DNA of 64,000 nt from the NCBI GenBank assembly GCA_027532825.1, contig JAPZTL010000010.1, forward strand, positions 1 to 64,000, read 5' to 3'. The first letter of the stretch is position 1. Each line of letters starts with the position of its first letter. The notes beneath the pieces were generated by a model that saw only the letters and a program-made list of their open reading frames with translations, was not told the DNA's origin and searched no databases. This stretch comes from Silanimonas sp021297925 (lineage in GTDB: Bacteria > Pseudomonadota > Gammaproteobacteria > Xanthomonadales > Xanthomonadaceae). The translations under genes and the position numbers were made by a program. This document shows positions 42,197 through 51,373 of the stretch, piece by piece.

Positions 42197-43198
42197 ATGC
42201 CTCCCTTCGTCCAGCGCCCGCTCTACCGCCTCCGGCAGGATTTCCAGCTAAGCATCATCACGGTGTTCGGGATCTGCGCCGTGGTGGCGATCCTGCCCTT
42301 CGCGGTGCTGCGCGCCGTCCAGGGGCAATGGCTCGCGGCGATCGTCGATGGCGCCATCGTGCTCGGCATCGTCGGCGCTGCGGCCTACGCCTGGCGTGGC
42401 GGTTCGCGGCAAGTGGCCGGGCTGTCGATCACGGCGACGAACACCGCCGGCTGCCTGCTGATCGTCGGCCTGCTCGGGCCCACCGGGATCTACTGGCTGT
42501 TCCCGGCCCTGCTGGCCAACTTCTTCCTCGTCGCCCCGCGCTTCGCGACGATCGCGGCGCTGCTGGCCATCGCGCTCGCCCAGCTGCAGCCGCAAGCCTT
42601 CCCGACCTTCGGCGACCGCATCAGCATCACCGCGACGCTGCTGCTCGTCTGCCTGTTCGCCTACATCTTCGCGCGGCGCACGGAGATGCAGCGCGTGGCC
42701 CTCGAGGATCTGGCGACGCGCGACCCGCTGACCGGTGTGCGCAACCGGCGCGCGATGGACGAAGAACTCGCGATCGCCCTGCAGGCGGTCCGGCGCGGCG
42801 GAAGGACACCCGCCCTGGTGATCCTCGACCTCGACCACTTCAAGGCCATCAACGACCGCTTCGGGCACGAGGCCGGCGACCGGGTGCTGCGCGACTTCAC
42901 CCGGATCGTGCAGGAGTCCACGCGGGCCTCCGACCGGCTCTTCCGCTTCGGTGGCGAGGAGTTCGTGCTGCTCATCGAGCATGCCGACGCCCGCGCGCTG
43001 GAAGGCGCCTTCGCCCGGCTGCAGGCCGCTCTGCGCGACGGGCTGGTGCTGGGCGACGACACCGTGACGATGTCGGGAGGCGCGGCCCTGCCGGTCGCGG
43101 GCGACGAGGTGGAAGGCTGGCTCGGCCGGGCCGACGCCGCGCTGTACAAGGCCAAGCTGGCGGGGCGGGACCGGCTGGTGATCGCCCCGCCGCCCTGA
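42197..43198 (+). CDS. Membrane-bound diguanylate cyclase (first of a tandem pair)
   Basis: This 333-residue protein has five to six hydrophobic segments in residues 20-165 with no known sensor family, then a GGDEF domain (about 175-333). The active site is GGEEF with Lys/Asp nucleotide residues in LDLDHFKAINDRFGHEAGD, and the inhibitory motif RASD lies five residues before GGEEF, so it should make c-di-GMP with product feedback. TACGCT ~28 nt upstream may be the -10 box. The next gene is a paralogue whose GGDEF DNA is almost identical from the codons ALAIALQ to the stop. Confidence 0.92.
   Translation: MPPFVQRPLYRLRQDFQLSIITVFGICAVVAILPFAVLRAVQGQWLAAIVDGAIVLGIVGAAAYAWRGGSRQVAGLSITATNTAGCLLIVGLLGPTGIYWLFPALLANFFLVAPRFATIAALLAIALAQLQPQAFPTFGDRISITATLLLVCLFAYIFARRTEMQRVALEDLATRDPLTGVRNRRAMDEELAIALQAVRRGGRTPALVILDLDHFKAINDRFGHEAGDRVLRDFTRIVQESTRASDRLFRFGGEEFVLLIEHADARALEGAFARLQAALRDGLVLGDDTVTMSGGAALPVAGDEVEGWLGRADAALYKAKLAGRDRLVIAPPP
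42767..43198 (+). repeat. Direct repeat copy 1 (GGDEF module of tandem cyclases)
   Basis: About 432 bp align without gaps, offset 1,057 bp, to 43824-44255. Long runs are identical including third codon positions, while the DNA just before 42767 is clearly diverged. This is a sharp left boundary, as expected from gene conversion. Confidence 0.9.
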
Positions 43199-43238
43199 AC
43201 CCGGCGCTCCCGGCCGGCTCGCGCTATCGTTTGCCGCC

Positions 43239-44255
43239 ATGGACCTGCCGCTCGCCTGGCAACGCTTCCTCGACGCCGCCCGGCAGCGGGTGCGGGTCGA
43301 CTTCCGCGTCGGCGTGTATCTCGTGTTCGGCGTGCTCGCCTTCATCGTGCTTCTGCCGATCGCCGTGGTCCGCCTGCTGCAGGGACGGGTGGTCCTCGCC
43401 GCCCTGGAGGCCGTCGTCATCGTGGCGATCTTCGGCATGCTGCGGCATGCCTGGCGCGGCGGCGACCTCGATCGCCTCGGCATCGCCGCCACGGTCCTGA
43501 TCACCTCGGCCGGGTGCGCGATCGCGGCGCTCTCGCCGATCGGCCTGTTCTGGCTGTTCCCGATCGTGATGGCCGGCGCCTTCCTCGCGCCGACTTGGCT
43601 CTCCTTGCCGACCTGCCTCGGCGTCATGGCCTTCCTGTGGTGGCAGGGCGAGACCCTGAAGGCCCTCGGCGAGCCGCTCGCGGTCCTCGCGGCGATGGGC
43701 GTGAACGGCGTGTTCGCGGCGATCTTCGCCCACCATGCCGGCGAACGCCGCGCGCACCTGGAGCAGCTCGCGACCCGCGACGCGCTGACCGGCGCGGAGA
43801 ACCGACGAGCGATGGACGAGGCGCTCGCGATCGCCCTGCAAGCGGTTCGACGCGGCGGAAGGACACCCGCCATGGTGATCCTCGACCTCGACCACTTCAA
43901 GGCCATCAACGACCGCTTCGGGCACGAGGCCGGCGATCGGGTGCTGCGCGACTTCACCCGGATCGTGCAGGAGTCCACGCGGGCCTCCGACCGGCTCTTC
44001 CGCTTCGGTGGCGAGGAGTTCGTGCTGCTCATCGAGCATGCCGACGCCCGCGCGGTGGAAGGCGCCTTCGCCCGGCTGCAGGCCGCCCTGCGCGACGGGC
44101 TGGTGCTGGGCGATGGCACGGTGACGGTGTCGGGCGGCGCGGCCCTGCCGGTCGCGGGGGACAAGGTGGACGGCTGGCTCGGCCGGGCTGATGCCGCCCT
44201 GTACGAGGCCAAGGCGGCCGGTCGGGACCGGCTGGTGGTCGCCCCGCCGCCCTGA
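43239..44255 (+). CDS. Membrane-bound diguanylate cyclase (second of a tandem pair)
   Basis: This 338-residue paralogue of the preceding gene has the same design: an N-terminal membrane domain of about six segments (20-165) and a C-terminal GGDEF domain with GGEEF and RASD. The sensor halves differ greatly between the two proteins (for example VYLVFGVLAFIVLLPIAVV here), but the cyclase halves are nearly identical, differing at about a dozen residues. The genes are 40 nt apart. TATCGT ends 8 nt before the ATG with no Shine-Dalgarno sequence, so the gene may also have its own leaderless transcript. It is convergent with pepN. Confidence 0.92.
   Translation: MDLPLAWQRFLDAARQRVRVDFRVGVYLVFGVLAFIVLLPIAVVRLLQGRVVLAALEAVVIVAIFGMLRHAWRGGDLDRLGIAATVLITSAGCAIAALSPIGLFWLFPIVMAGAFLAPTWLSLPTCLGVMAFLWWQGETLKALGEPLAVLAAMGVNGVFAAIFAHHAGERRAHLEQLATRDALTGAENRRAMDEALAIALQAVRRGGRTPAMVILDLDHFKAINDRFGHEAGDRVLRDFTRIVQESTRASDRLFRFGGEEFVLLIEHADARAVEGAFARLQAALRDGLVLGDGTVTVSGGAALPVAGDKVDGWLGRADAALYEAKAAGRDRLVVAPPP
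43824..44255 (+). repeat. Direct repeat copy 2 (GGDEF module of tandem cyclases)
   Basis: This is the partner of 42767-43198; no insertions or deletions were seen when the two were compared by eye. Confidence 0.9.
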
Positions 44256-44264
44256 GCGCGCGGA

Positions 44265-46895
44265 TCAGGCTGGCAGGCGGGCCAGCAGCTCGGCGACGTC
44301 CCGGGACCGTTCGACCGAGCGCAGCGCGTCGAGCGCCGGCAAGGCCGCGGTCCGGGCCGCCGGCGACCAGCGCGGCAGGCCCTCGAAGGCCCCCAGCAGG
44401 CGGGCGGCCACCTGCGGGTTCACCGCATCGAGCGTGGCGACTAGCCCGCCGACGAAGCGGTAGCCCGCGCCGTCGGCCCGATGGAAGGCCGGCGGGTTGG
44501 ATCGCGCGAACGCGCCGACGATGGCGCGGACGCGGTTGGGATTGGCCGGCGACCAGTACGGCCCCGCCACCAGCGCCTCGACGTCGACGAGCGCGTCCGC
44601 GTGCGGGCGCGTCGCAATGATGGCCAGCAGCTTGTCGATGACGAGCGGATCCGCGGCGAACTCCCGTTCGAAGGTGGCCAGCGCCTCGGCCTGCCCGGGG
44701 AGCCCGCCGTGCACCAGCGCGCGCAGTGCGGCGATGCGCTCGGTCATCGAGCGCGCGTCCGCCCACAGCGTTCGCGCCGCCGCGCCGCCATCCACGCGGG
44801 AGAGCCACGTCAGCGCCGCGTGGCGCAGGCTGCGGGCCGCCATCGCGGCATCGTCGAGGCCGCCGGCCGCCGCCGGCCGCAGCGTCGCCATCCGCAGGGC
44901 CAAGGCGTCGCGATGAACCGCCGCGAGCCGCCCGAGGAGGCCTTCGCGGGCCGCGACCAGGGCCACCGGATCGACGCACGGCACGGCATCGGCCAGCGTG
45001 TCGAAGTCCGGCAGGGACAGGCATTCGGCGACGAACGCCGGGTGCGCGTCCGCGTCGGCGAGCAGGGCGCCGATCGCCGAGGACAGCGCGGCCTCGGCGG
45101 CGTCGAGGGCGTCGACCGCGGCGAGACCGGGCACGGCCTCGCCGGCCCGCGCCAGCAGGACCTCCAGGGCCAACGACTGCAAGGCATCCCACCGGGCGAA
45201 GCCGTCGCCCTCGACCAGCACGACGCGCGCCCGCTCCGCCGCCGACATCGGCAGGCGCACGCGCACCGGGGCGGCGAAGCCCTGGTTCAGCACCGGCAGC
45301 GGCAAGTCCTCCAGCCCGGACCAGCGAAGGGTATGTTCGGCCCGGCGCAGCAGCAGGCCACCGGGGATGGCGTCGGCATCGTGCGCGTCGGGCGGCGCCA
45401 AGGCGCGGCCGTCGGCACCGTAGAGCGCGAACCGCATCGGGATCGGCAGCGGCGCGGCAGCGGGCACGTTCGCCGGCGGGTGCTGGCGCAGGCGCAGCGT
45501 GTACTCGCCTTGGCCGGGATCGAACTCACGGAGGACCTCGAGCACCGGCGTGCCGGCCTGCGCGTACCACGCGAGCATGTCGGTGACGTCGATGCCCGTC
45601 GCCGCCGAGTGCGCGGCATAGAAGTCCTCGAGCGTCGCGCTGCGTCCGTCGTTGTCGGCGAAGTAACGGTCCATGCCGGCGCGGAACGCCGCCTCGCCGA
45701 GCCGCGTGTGCAACATGCGGATGACCTCGGCGCCCTTCTCGTAGACGGTCAGCGTGTAGAAGTTGTTGATCTCCCGGTACTCGGCCGGGCGCACGGGGTG
45801 CGCCAGCGCGCCCGCGTCCTCGGCGAACTGGCGCGCGCGCAGCAGGCGGACGTCCTCGATGCGCTTCAGGTCACGAGAGTGGAGGTCGGCGGTGAACTGC
45901 TGGTCGCGGAAGACCGTGAGGCCTTCCTTCAGCGAGAGCTGGAACCAGTCGCGCAGGGTGACGCGGTTGCCCGACCAGTTGTGGAAGTACTCGTGGCCGA
46001 CCACCGACTCGATCGCGATGAAATCCGCGTCGGTGGCCGTGCGCTCGTCGGCGAGGATGTAGCGGGCGTTGAAGATGTTGAGGCCCTTGTTCTCCATCGC
46101 GCCCATCGTGAAGTCCTGCGCGACGACGACGTTGAACACGCCAAGGTCGTAGCAGCGGCCGTAGCGCGCCTCGTCCCAGCGCAGCGCGCGCTCCACGGCG
46201 CCAAGCGCGTAGCGGCAGCGCCCGGGATCGTCCCCCTCGACCCAGACGTTGAGCTCGATCGAGCGGCCGTCCGCACCGGTGAGCGCGGTCGAGACGCGCG
46301 CCATCGGCCCGGCGGCCAGCGCGAACAGGTAGCAGGGCGTCGCATGAGGGTTGTGCCATTCGGCCTCGTGGCGGCCGTCGCCGAGGTCGCGCTCGGCCAC
46401 ACGATCGCCGCCAGCCAACAGCACGGGGTACCGCGCGCGATCGGCCCGTAACGTGGTGCGCCAGCGCGCCTGCACGTCCGGACGGTCGACGAAGAAGGTG
46501 ATGCGGCGGAAGCCTTCGGCCTCGCACTGCGTCAACAGGAGGCTGCCGCTGGCATAAAGACCTTCGAGGCGCGTGTTCGCGGCGGGGCGGACGCGCACCC
46601 GCGTGCGCAGCGTGCAGATCGCGAGGCCGCGCGCCGCGTGCACCGTCAACCCCGTCGCGTCCTGCGAGTAGGCGTTGGCGGCCAAGGCGCGGCCGTCGAG
46701 TTCCACGGCGAGCAGCTCGAGGTCCTCGCCATCGAGCCGGAGCGCCGCCCCCGGCACGTCGCCGCGCAGCGCCAGCGTCGCCTCGACCTCGCTCGCCTCG
46801 CGCCCGAGATCGAACACCAAGGCGACGTCGGTGATGGTCCATGCCGGCGGGCAGTAGTCGGCGAGGCGGACGGCGGACGGGGCGGGAGCGGTCAT
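44265..46895 (-). CDS. pepN: Aminopeptidase N (M1 family)
   Basis: This 876-residue zinc aminopeptidase has the exopeptidase motif GAMEN at 265-269, zinc ligands in HEYFHNW (His301, Glu302, His305) and Glu324 (SLKEGLTVFRDQ), and the substrate Tyr region NNFYTLTVYEKGAEVIRM. The C-terminal half matches the E. coli-type PepN with its ARM-like domain. Longer frames upstream run into the divergent dehydratase gene, so the ATG giving MTAPAPSAVRLADYCPP is preferred. Cytoplasmic; broad removal of N-terminal residues in peptide turnover. Confidence 0.95.
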   Translation of the reverse strand: MTAPAPSAVRLADYCPPAWTITDVALVFDLGREASEVEATLALRGDVPGAALRLDGEDLELLAVELDGRALAANAYSQDATGLTVHAARGLAICTLRTRVRVRPAANTRLEGLYASGSLLLTQCEAEGFRRITFFVDRPDVQARWRTTLRADRARYPVLLAGGDRVAERDLGDGRHEAEWHNPHATPCYLFALAAGPMARVSTALTGADGRSIELNVWVEGDDPGRCRYALGAVERALRWDEARYGRCYDLGVFNVVVAQDFTMGAMENKGLNIFNARYILADERTATDADFIAIESVVGHEYFHNWSGNRVTLRDWFQLSLKEGLTVFRDQQFTADLHSRDLKRIEDVRLLRARQFAEDAGALAHPVRPAEYREINNFYTLTVYEKGAEVIRMLHTRLGEAAFRAGMDRYFADNDGRSATLEDFYAAHSAATGIDVTDMLAWYAQAGTPVLEVLREFDPGQGEYTLRLRQHPPANVPAAAPLPIPMRFALYGADGRALAPPDAHDADAIPGGLLLRRAEHTLRWSGLEDLPLPVLNQGFAAPVRVRLPMSAAERARVVLVEGDGFARWDALQSLALEVLLARAGEAVPGLAAVDALDAAEAALSSAIGALLADADAHPAFVAECLSLPDFDTLADAVPCVDPVALVAAREGLLGRLAAVHRDALALRMATLRPAAAGGLDDAAMAARSLRHAALTWLSRVDGGAAARTLWADARSMTERIAALRALVHGGLPGQAEALATFEREFAADPLVIDKLLAIIATRPHADALVDVEALVAGPYWSPANPNRVRAIVGAFARSNPPAFHRADGAGYRFVGGLVATLDAVNPQVAARLLGAFEGLPRWSPAARTAALPALDALRSVERSRDVAELLARLPA

Positions 46896-46994
46896 ACGGC
46901 AGTCACGTCGGCGGGGCCACAGCATAGCCGCCGACGGACGTTCGCCGACGGCGCCCTTCGCCGGGTCCGGCGGGCGGCGCGGCATACTCCGTCC

Positions 46995-48041
46995 ATGCAC
47001 GCCGACTCCGATTCCGTCCCCGGCGACGCGCGCCGGCTCCGGCACGACGATCGCCCCACGCTGGGCGACATCCACGACGCCGCCGCGAGACTGGTGGGCC
47101 TCGCGCACGTGACCCCGGTGCTGCGCTCGCGATCGCTCGACGCGCTCGCCGGCTGCGAGCTGTTCTTCAAGGCCGAGAACCTGCAGCGCGCCGGGGCCTT
47201 CAAGTTCCGCGGCGCCGCGAACGCCGTGTTCTCGCTCGGCCCGGACGAGGCCGCGCGCGGCGTGGTGACGCAGAGCTCCGGCAACCACGGCGCGGCGCTC
47301 GCGCTGGCCTGCCGGCTGCGGGGCATCCGATGCACGGTCGTGGTGCCGCACTCGGCACCGCGCATCAAGCGCGAGGCGATCGCCCGCAACGGCGCGCGCA
47401 TCGTCGACTGCGGCGTCGCCCAGGCCGAGCGCAACGAGGCCACGGCCCGCGTGCTGGCGGAGACCGGCGGCGAACTCGTGCATCCCTTCAACGATGCGCG
47501 GGTGATCGCCGGCCAGGGCACGGCCGCGCTGGAACTGCTGCAGCAGGTCGAGCGACGCGGGCAGGCGCGCGACGGCCGGCCGGCGCTCGACGTGGTGTTG
47601 GCCCCGCTCTCCGGTGGCGGGTTGATGAGCGGCACGGCCGTCGTGGCCAAGGGCCTCGACACGCGGATCCGGGCCATCGCCGCGGAACCCGAAGGGGCCA
47701 GCGACGGCCACGACTCGCTGAAGTCCGGCACGCGCATCACCGGCCGCACCGCCGACACGATCAGCGACGGCCTGCGTGCCGAACTCGGCCCGCTCACGTT
47801 CTCGATCCTTCGCGACCACTGCGACGACGTGCTGCTGGTCTCGGACGCCGAGACGGTGGCCGCGATGCGGCTGGTCTGGGACCGCCTCAAGCTCGTCATC
47901 GAACCGAGCTGCGCCGTGCCACTCGCCGCCGTGCTGAAGCATCGCGACCGGTTCGCCGGCCAACGCGTCGGACTCATCCTCTCGGGCGGCAACGTCGATC
48001 TCGACGCCCTGCCCGCCCTGCTGGCGCTTGCGCCGGCCTGA
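46995..48041 (+). CDS. PLP-dependent threonine/serine dehydratase-like enzyme
   Basis: This 348-residue fold-type II PLP enzyme has Schiff-base Lys70 in GAFKFRGAANA, the SSGNHGA phosphate/substrate loop (94-100) and the PLP phosphate-binding SGGGLMSG (206-213). It lacks the regulatory ACT domain of biosynthetic IlvA and has the size of catabolic threonine dehydratase or serine racemase; SGGNVDLD near the end is typical of these. The exact reaction is open. CATACT ends 6 nt before the ATG with no Shine-Dalgarno sequence, again suggesting a leaderless mRNA. It is divergent from pepN. Confidence 0.88.
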   Translation: MHADSDSVPGDARRLRHDDRPTLGDIHDAAARLVGLAHVTPVLRSRSLDALAGCELFFKAENLQRAGAFKFRGAANAVFSLGPDEAARGVVTQSSGNHGAALALACRLRGIRCTVVVPHSAPRIKREAIARNGARIVDCGVAQAERNEATARVLAETGGELVHPFNDARVIAGQGTAALELLQQVERRGQARDGRPALDVVLAPLSGGGLMSGTAVVAKGLDTRIRAIAAEPEGASDGHDSLKSGTRITGRTADTISDGLRAELGPLTFSILRDHCDDVLLVSDAETVAAMRLVWDRLKLVIEPSCAVPLAAVLKHRDRFAGQRVGLILSGGNVDLDALPALLALAPA

Positions 48042-48063
48042 CTCCCTCCCCACGAGCCCCGCC

Positions 48064-48477
48064 ATGTCCGCCCACGACGCCACCCTCGACCTCGTCTCGC
48101 GCTACTACGCCGCCTTCAACGCGGGGGACCGCTCCGCCATGCTCGACCTGCTCGCCGACGACGTGGCGCACGACCTGAACCAGGGGCCGCGCGAGGACGG
48201 CAAGGCCGCGTTCCGCGCCTTCATGGGACGGATGGACCGCTGCTACCGCGAGCGGCTCGAGGACATCCGCGTGCTGGCCTCCGCCGACGGCACGCGGGCC
48301 GCGGCCGAGTACGTCGTGCACGGCGAGTACCTCGCCGACGACGAGGGCCTGCCGCCCGCCCGCGGGCAACGCTACGTGCTGCCGGGCGGCGCCTTCTTCT
48401 CGATCCGCGATGGCCGCATCGCGCGCGTCACCAACTACTACAACCTGCAGGACTGGATCGCGCAGGTCGCCGGCTGA
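48064..48477 (+). CDS. Ketosteroid isomerase-like (SnoaL/NTF2-fold) protein
   Basis: This 137-residue protein with an NTF2-like cone fold begins TLDLVSRYYAAFNAGDRSAMLDLLADDVAHDLNQ and ends IRDGRIARVTNYYNLQDWIAQV, the form annotated as ketosteroid-isomerase-related or steroid delta-isomerase-like. Function cannot be assigned from the fold alone. It lies 22 nt after the dehydratase gene on the same strand and may be cotranscribed. It ends 6 nt before the convergent bioC. Confidence 0.82.
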   Translation: MSAHDATLDLVSRYYAAFNAGDRSAMLDLLADDVAHDLNQGPREDGKAAFRAFMGRMDRCYRERLEDIRVLASADGTRAAAEYVVHGEYLADDEGLPPARGQRYVLPGGAFFSIRDGRIARVTNYYNLQDWIAQVAG

Positions 48478-48483
48478 GCCGCC

Positions 48484-49359
48484 TCAACGGCGGCGGATCG
48501 CCAGCCGGTCGGCCGGGAAGGTGGCGACGTCGGCACCCGCCTCGCGGCGCGCGGTGCCCGGCGGCGGTCCCCAGGCCATCGCGGTGATGACCTCCCAGGT
48601 GCTGGGCAGCACGCCGTCGCGGCGATGCGGCTCGTAGGCCTCGGCCACCGCGCGGTGGCGGCCGCGGCCGGCGAGCCCGCGCGGGCGGTCGGGGCGCGCG
48701 TCGGTCGCGCCGATGGCCTTCAGTTCGCGCATCAGCGTGGCTGTGTCGGCGTAGGTCAGCGTGTACGTGTCGCGCTCGAGCACCGGCTTGCCGAAGCCCT
48801 GCGCCACCAGCGCGTCGCCGACCTGCTGGATCGCGGCGAACGGCGACAGCGGCGGCACCACGCCGGCCGTGGCGTAGGCCTCGCGCAGTTCGACCAGGGT
48901 GTCGGGCCCGAAGGTGGTGAAGACCAGCAGGCCGTCGGGGCGCAGCACGCGGCGCAGCCCGGCCAGTGCCGAGGGCAGGTCCGCGACCCACTGCAGGCAG
49001 AGGTTGGAGACGACGAGGTCGAAGGTCGCGTCGGCGAAGGGCAACGTCCCCGCATCGCCCTGCACCGCGTGGATCGGCCGCCAGAACCGGGACTTCGCCC
49101 GCGTCGCGCGCAGCATCGGCAGGGCGAGGTCCATCGCCACCACGTCGGTGGCCCGGCCCCATCGGGCCTTCAGCGCGGCGCTGGCGCTTCCGGGGCCGCA
49201 GCCGAGGTCGAGCACCCGGGCCGGCACCCGGTCGTCGAGGTACTGCAGCTGCTCGAGCAGGCGCGACTCGACCTCGCGCTGGAGCACGGCGGCCTGGGCG
49301 TAGGTCGGGGCGGCGCGGCCGAAGGCGTGGCGCACGGCGCGGGGGTCGAAAGCGGTCAT
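48484..49359 (-). CDS. bioC: Malonyl-ACP O-methyltransferase (BioC)
   Basis: BioC methylates malonyl-ACP to start the disguised fatty-acid route to pimeloyl-ACP for biotin. The 291-residue SAM-dependent enzyme has the N-terminal RHAFGRAAPTYAQAAVLQREV typical of BioC, motif I VLDLGCGPGSA (50-57 core) and LVVSNLCLQWVADLP. It is the last gene of bioB-bioF-bioH-bioC, 37 nt after bioH. BioH, which removes the methyl group later, is its functional partner. Confidence 0.95.
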   Translation of the reverse strand: MTAFDPRAVRHAFGRAAPTYAQAAVLQREVESRLLEQLQYLDDRVPARVLDLGCGPGSASAALKARWGRATDVVAMDLALPMLRATRAKSRFWRPIHAVQGDAGTLPFADATFDLVVSNLCLQWVADLPSALAGLRRVLRPDGLLVFTTFGPDTLVELREAYATAGVVPPLSPFAAIQQVGDALVAQGFGKPVLERDTYTLTYADTATLMRELKAIGATDARPDRPRGLAGRGRHRAVAEAYEPHRRDGVLPSTWEVITAMAWGPPPGTARREAGADVATFPADRLAIRRR

Positions 49360-49396
49360 CGCGGGCGAAGGTGCGCGTCGGGCGCGGCGGGGCGCG

Positions 49397-50188
49397 TCAG
49401 GGCGGGCAGTCTGCCGCGAACGCGGTGAGCGCGTCGGCGACGTCGACGGGTTCGGTCAGGAAGGGCGCGTGGCCCGCATGGTCGAACTGGAGGAACGACG
49501 AGGCCGGCGCCAGCGCCGCGGCGTCGCGCATCGCCGCCGGGTTGACGAGGCGGTCGCGGCGGCCGGCGAGCCACAGGCTGGGCATCGCGAGGCCGGGCAG
49601 CGCGGCACGGAGGTCGACGTCGTGAAGCAGGCCGAGCCCTTCGTGCAGGGCGCGCGGGGCCGGCTCGCCGCGGGCATGCACCGCGTCGCGCAGGTAGCGC
49701 AGTTCCTCGCGGACGCGGGCCGACCCCTGCGCCTCCAGCATCAGGAACCGGTCCAGCGTGCCGCGGTAATCGCGGCCCAGCTCCTCGCCGAAGCGCTCGA
49801 ACACGCCGGGGTCCATGCCGGCCGGCCAGTCCGGCGCGGCGACGAAGCGCGGTGACGCGGCGACCATCGCCAAGCCGCGCACGCGGGCGGGGTGGCGCGC
49901 CGCGAAGGCCGTGGCGAACAGGCCGCCGAGCGACCAGCCGGCGACGAGGGCCCGCGCCACGCCCGCCTCCTTGAGCACGGCGTCCAGTGCGTCGGCGACC
50001 GGGTCGAGGGCCAGCGGCAAGGCGCTGTCCCGGCTGGCCCCGTGGCCGGGAAGATCGACCGCGAGGATCGTGAACCGCCCGGCAAGCCGTTCGATGATCG
50101 GCGCGAAGATGCCGCCGTGCATGGCCCAGCCGTGCAGCAGCAGCAGCGCCGGTCCCTGCCCGGCGCGTTCGACGTGCAAGGGGGTCAC
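49397..50188 (-). CDS. bioH: Pimeloyl-ACP methyl ester carboxylesterase (BioH)
   Basis: BioH hydrolyses pimeloyl-ACP methyl ester, ending chain growth for biotin. The 263-residue alpha/beta hydrolase has oxyanion LLLHGWAMHGG, nucleophile Ser86 in GWSLGG, Asp212 in GRRDRLV and His240 in HAGHAPF. The start overlaps the bioF stop by 4 nt (ATGA), indicating coupled translation, unlike E. coli where bioH is unlinked. Confidence 0.94.
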   Translation of the reverse strand: MTPLHVERAGQGPALLLLHGWAMHGGIFAPIIERLAGRFTILAVDLPGHGASRDSALPLALDPVADALDAVLKEAGVARALVAGWSLGGLFATAFAARHPARVRGLAMVAASPRFVAAPDWPAGMDPGVFERFGEELGRDYRGTLDRFLMLEAQGSARVREELRYLRDAVHARGEPAPRALHEGLGLLHDVDLRAALPGLAMPSLWLAGRRDRLVNPAAMRDAAALAPASSFLQFDHAGHAPFLTEPVDVADALTAFAADCPP

Positions 50189-51372
50189 GCGCCGGCGTCC
50201 GCGGCGTCGAGGCAGGCGGCGAGCGCGTCGACGAGGCCGTCGACCTGCGCCTCGTCATGGGCGGCCGTCAAGGTGATGCGCAACCTCGCCTTGCCATCCG
50301 GCACCGCGGGCGGGCGGATCGGCGCGACCCAGTAGCCGCGCTGTTCCAGCGTGCGCGCGACCGCGAGCGCGCGGGCATTGCCGCCCAGCAGCAGCGGCTG
50401 GATCGGCGTCGAGGAGTCGACCAGCGGCAGGCCGTGGCGAAGCGCGCCGCGGCGGAAGCGGGCAACCAGCGACGCCAGCTTGGCGCGGCGCCAGCCTTCG
50501 GCGCGGATCGCCCTGAGCTGGGCCGACATCGCCGCCGCCAGCGCCGGCATCGCCGCGGTGCTGAACACGTAGGGCCGGGCCGACTGCAGCAGGTGGTCCA
50601 CGAGGGCCTGCGACCCGAGCACCAGCGCGCCCTGTCCGCCGAAGGCCTTGCCCAGCGGCACCACCATCAAGGGAACGTCGCGTGCCGACAGGCCCACGGC
50701 GGCGCAGGCGCCCCGGCCCTCCGGGCCGAGCACGCCGGCGCCGTGGGCCTCGTCGACGACGAACAGCGCGTGCTCGCCGGTCGCGGCGAGCGCCAGCTCG
50801 CGCAGGGGCGCGACGTCGCCGTCCATGCTGAACACGCTGTCGGTGGCCAGCACCGCCGCCGCTTCGGGCAACGCCTGCAGCTGGCGCAGCGCGGCCGCGT
50901 AGTCGGCATGCGGGTAGCGGCGCAGCTCCGCGCCGGCCAGACGCGCACCGTCGACCAGGCAGGCGTGGTTGAGCTTGTCCTGCACGCAGAGGTCGCCCGG
51001 CGACAGCAGGCCCTGGAGGGTGGCGAGGTTGGCCTGGTAGCCGCTGGGGAAGAAGAGCGCGCGCTCGTAGCCCAGCCACTCCGCAGCCTCGCGCTCGAAG
51101 GCCGCGTGCAGGGCGTGATGGCCCCCGAGGAGGGCCGAACCGCCGCTGCCGAGGCCATGCCGGGCGGCCGCGTCCTGCAGGGCGACCGCACCCTCCAGCG
51201 AAGACGCGAGTCCGAGGTAGTCGTTGCTGCAGAAGCTGACCAGCGGCTGGCCGTCGACGACGACGCGCGGGCCGTCGACGCGCTCGACGACGCGCCGGCG
51301 CCGGAGCGCGTCGCTGCGCGCCCGGTGGGCCTGGGCGACGGCGAGTCGATCGGGCCAGCGCGCGCGCGGCAT
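50185..51372 (-). CDS. bioF: 8-amino-7-oxononanoate synthase (BioF)
   Basis: BioF condenses pimeloyl-ACP with L-alanine. This 395-residue PLP enzyme of the alpha-oxoamine synthase family has FCSNDYLGLAS, GSGGSALLGGHHALH, VVDEAHGAGVLG (205-216) and Schiff-base Lys242 in VPLGKAFGGQGA. The LGKAFGGQGA form differs a little from the common LGKALGVSGA but keeps the lysine. It begins 1 nt after the bioB stop and overlaps bioH. Confidence 0.96.
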   Translation of the reverse strand: MPRARWPDRLAVAQAHRARSDALRRRRVVERVDGPRVVVDGQPLVSFCSNDYLGLASSLEGAVALQDAAARHGLGSGGSALLGGHHALHAAFEREAAEWLGYERALFFPSGYQANLATLQGLLSPGDLCVQDKLNHACLVDGARLAGAELRRYPHADYAAALRQLQALPEAAAVLATDSVFSMDGDVAPLRELALAATGEHALFVVDEAHGAGVLGPEGRGACAAVGLSARDVPLMVVPLGKAFGGQGALVLGSQALVDHLLQSARPYVFSTAAMPALAAAMSAQLRAIRAEGWRRAKLASLVARFRRGALRHGLPLVDSSTPIQPLLLGGNARALAVARTLEQRGYWVAPIRPPAVPDGKARLRITLTAAHDEAQVDGLVDALAACLDAADAGA

Positions 51373-51373
51373 G

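Noticed and set aside
44265..48083. A 1,272-codon minus-strand frame that would extend aminopeptidase N by ~400 residues
   Set aside because: The extra N-terminal part has no domain and is antisense to a clear PLP dehydratase gene. The PepN family begins at the ATG at 46895.
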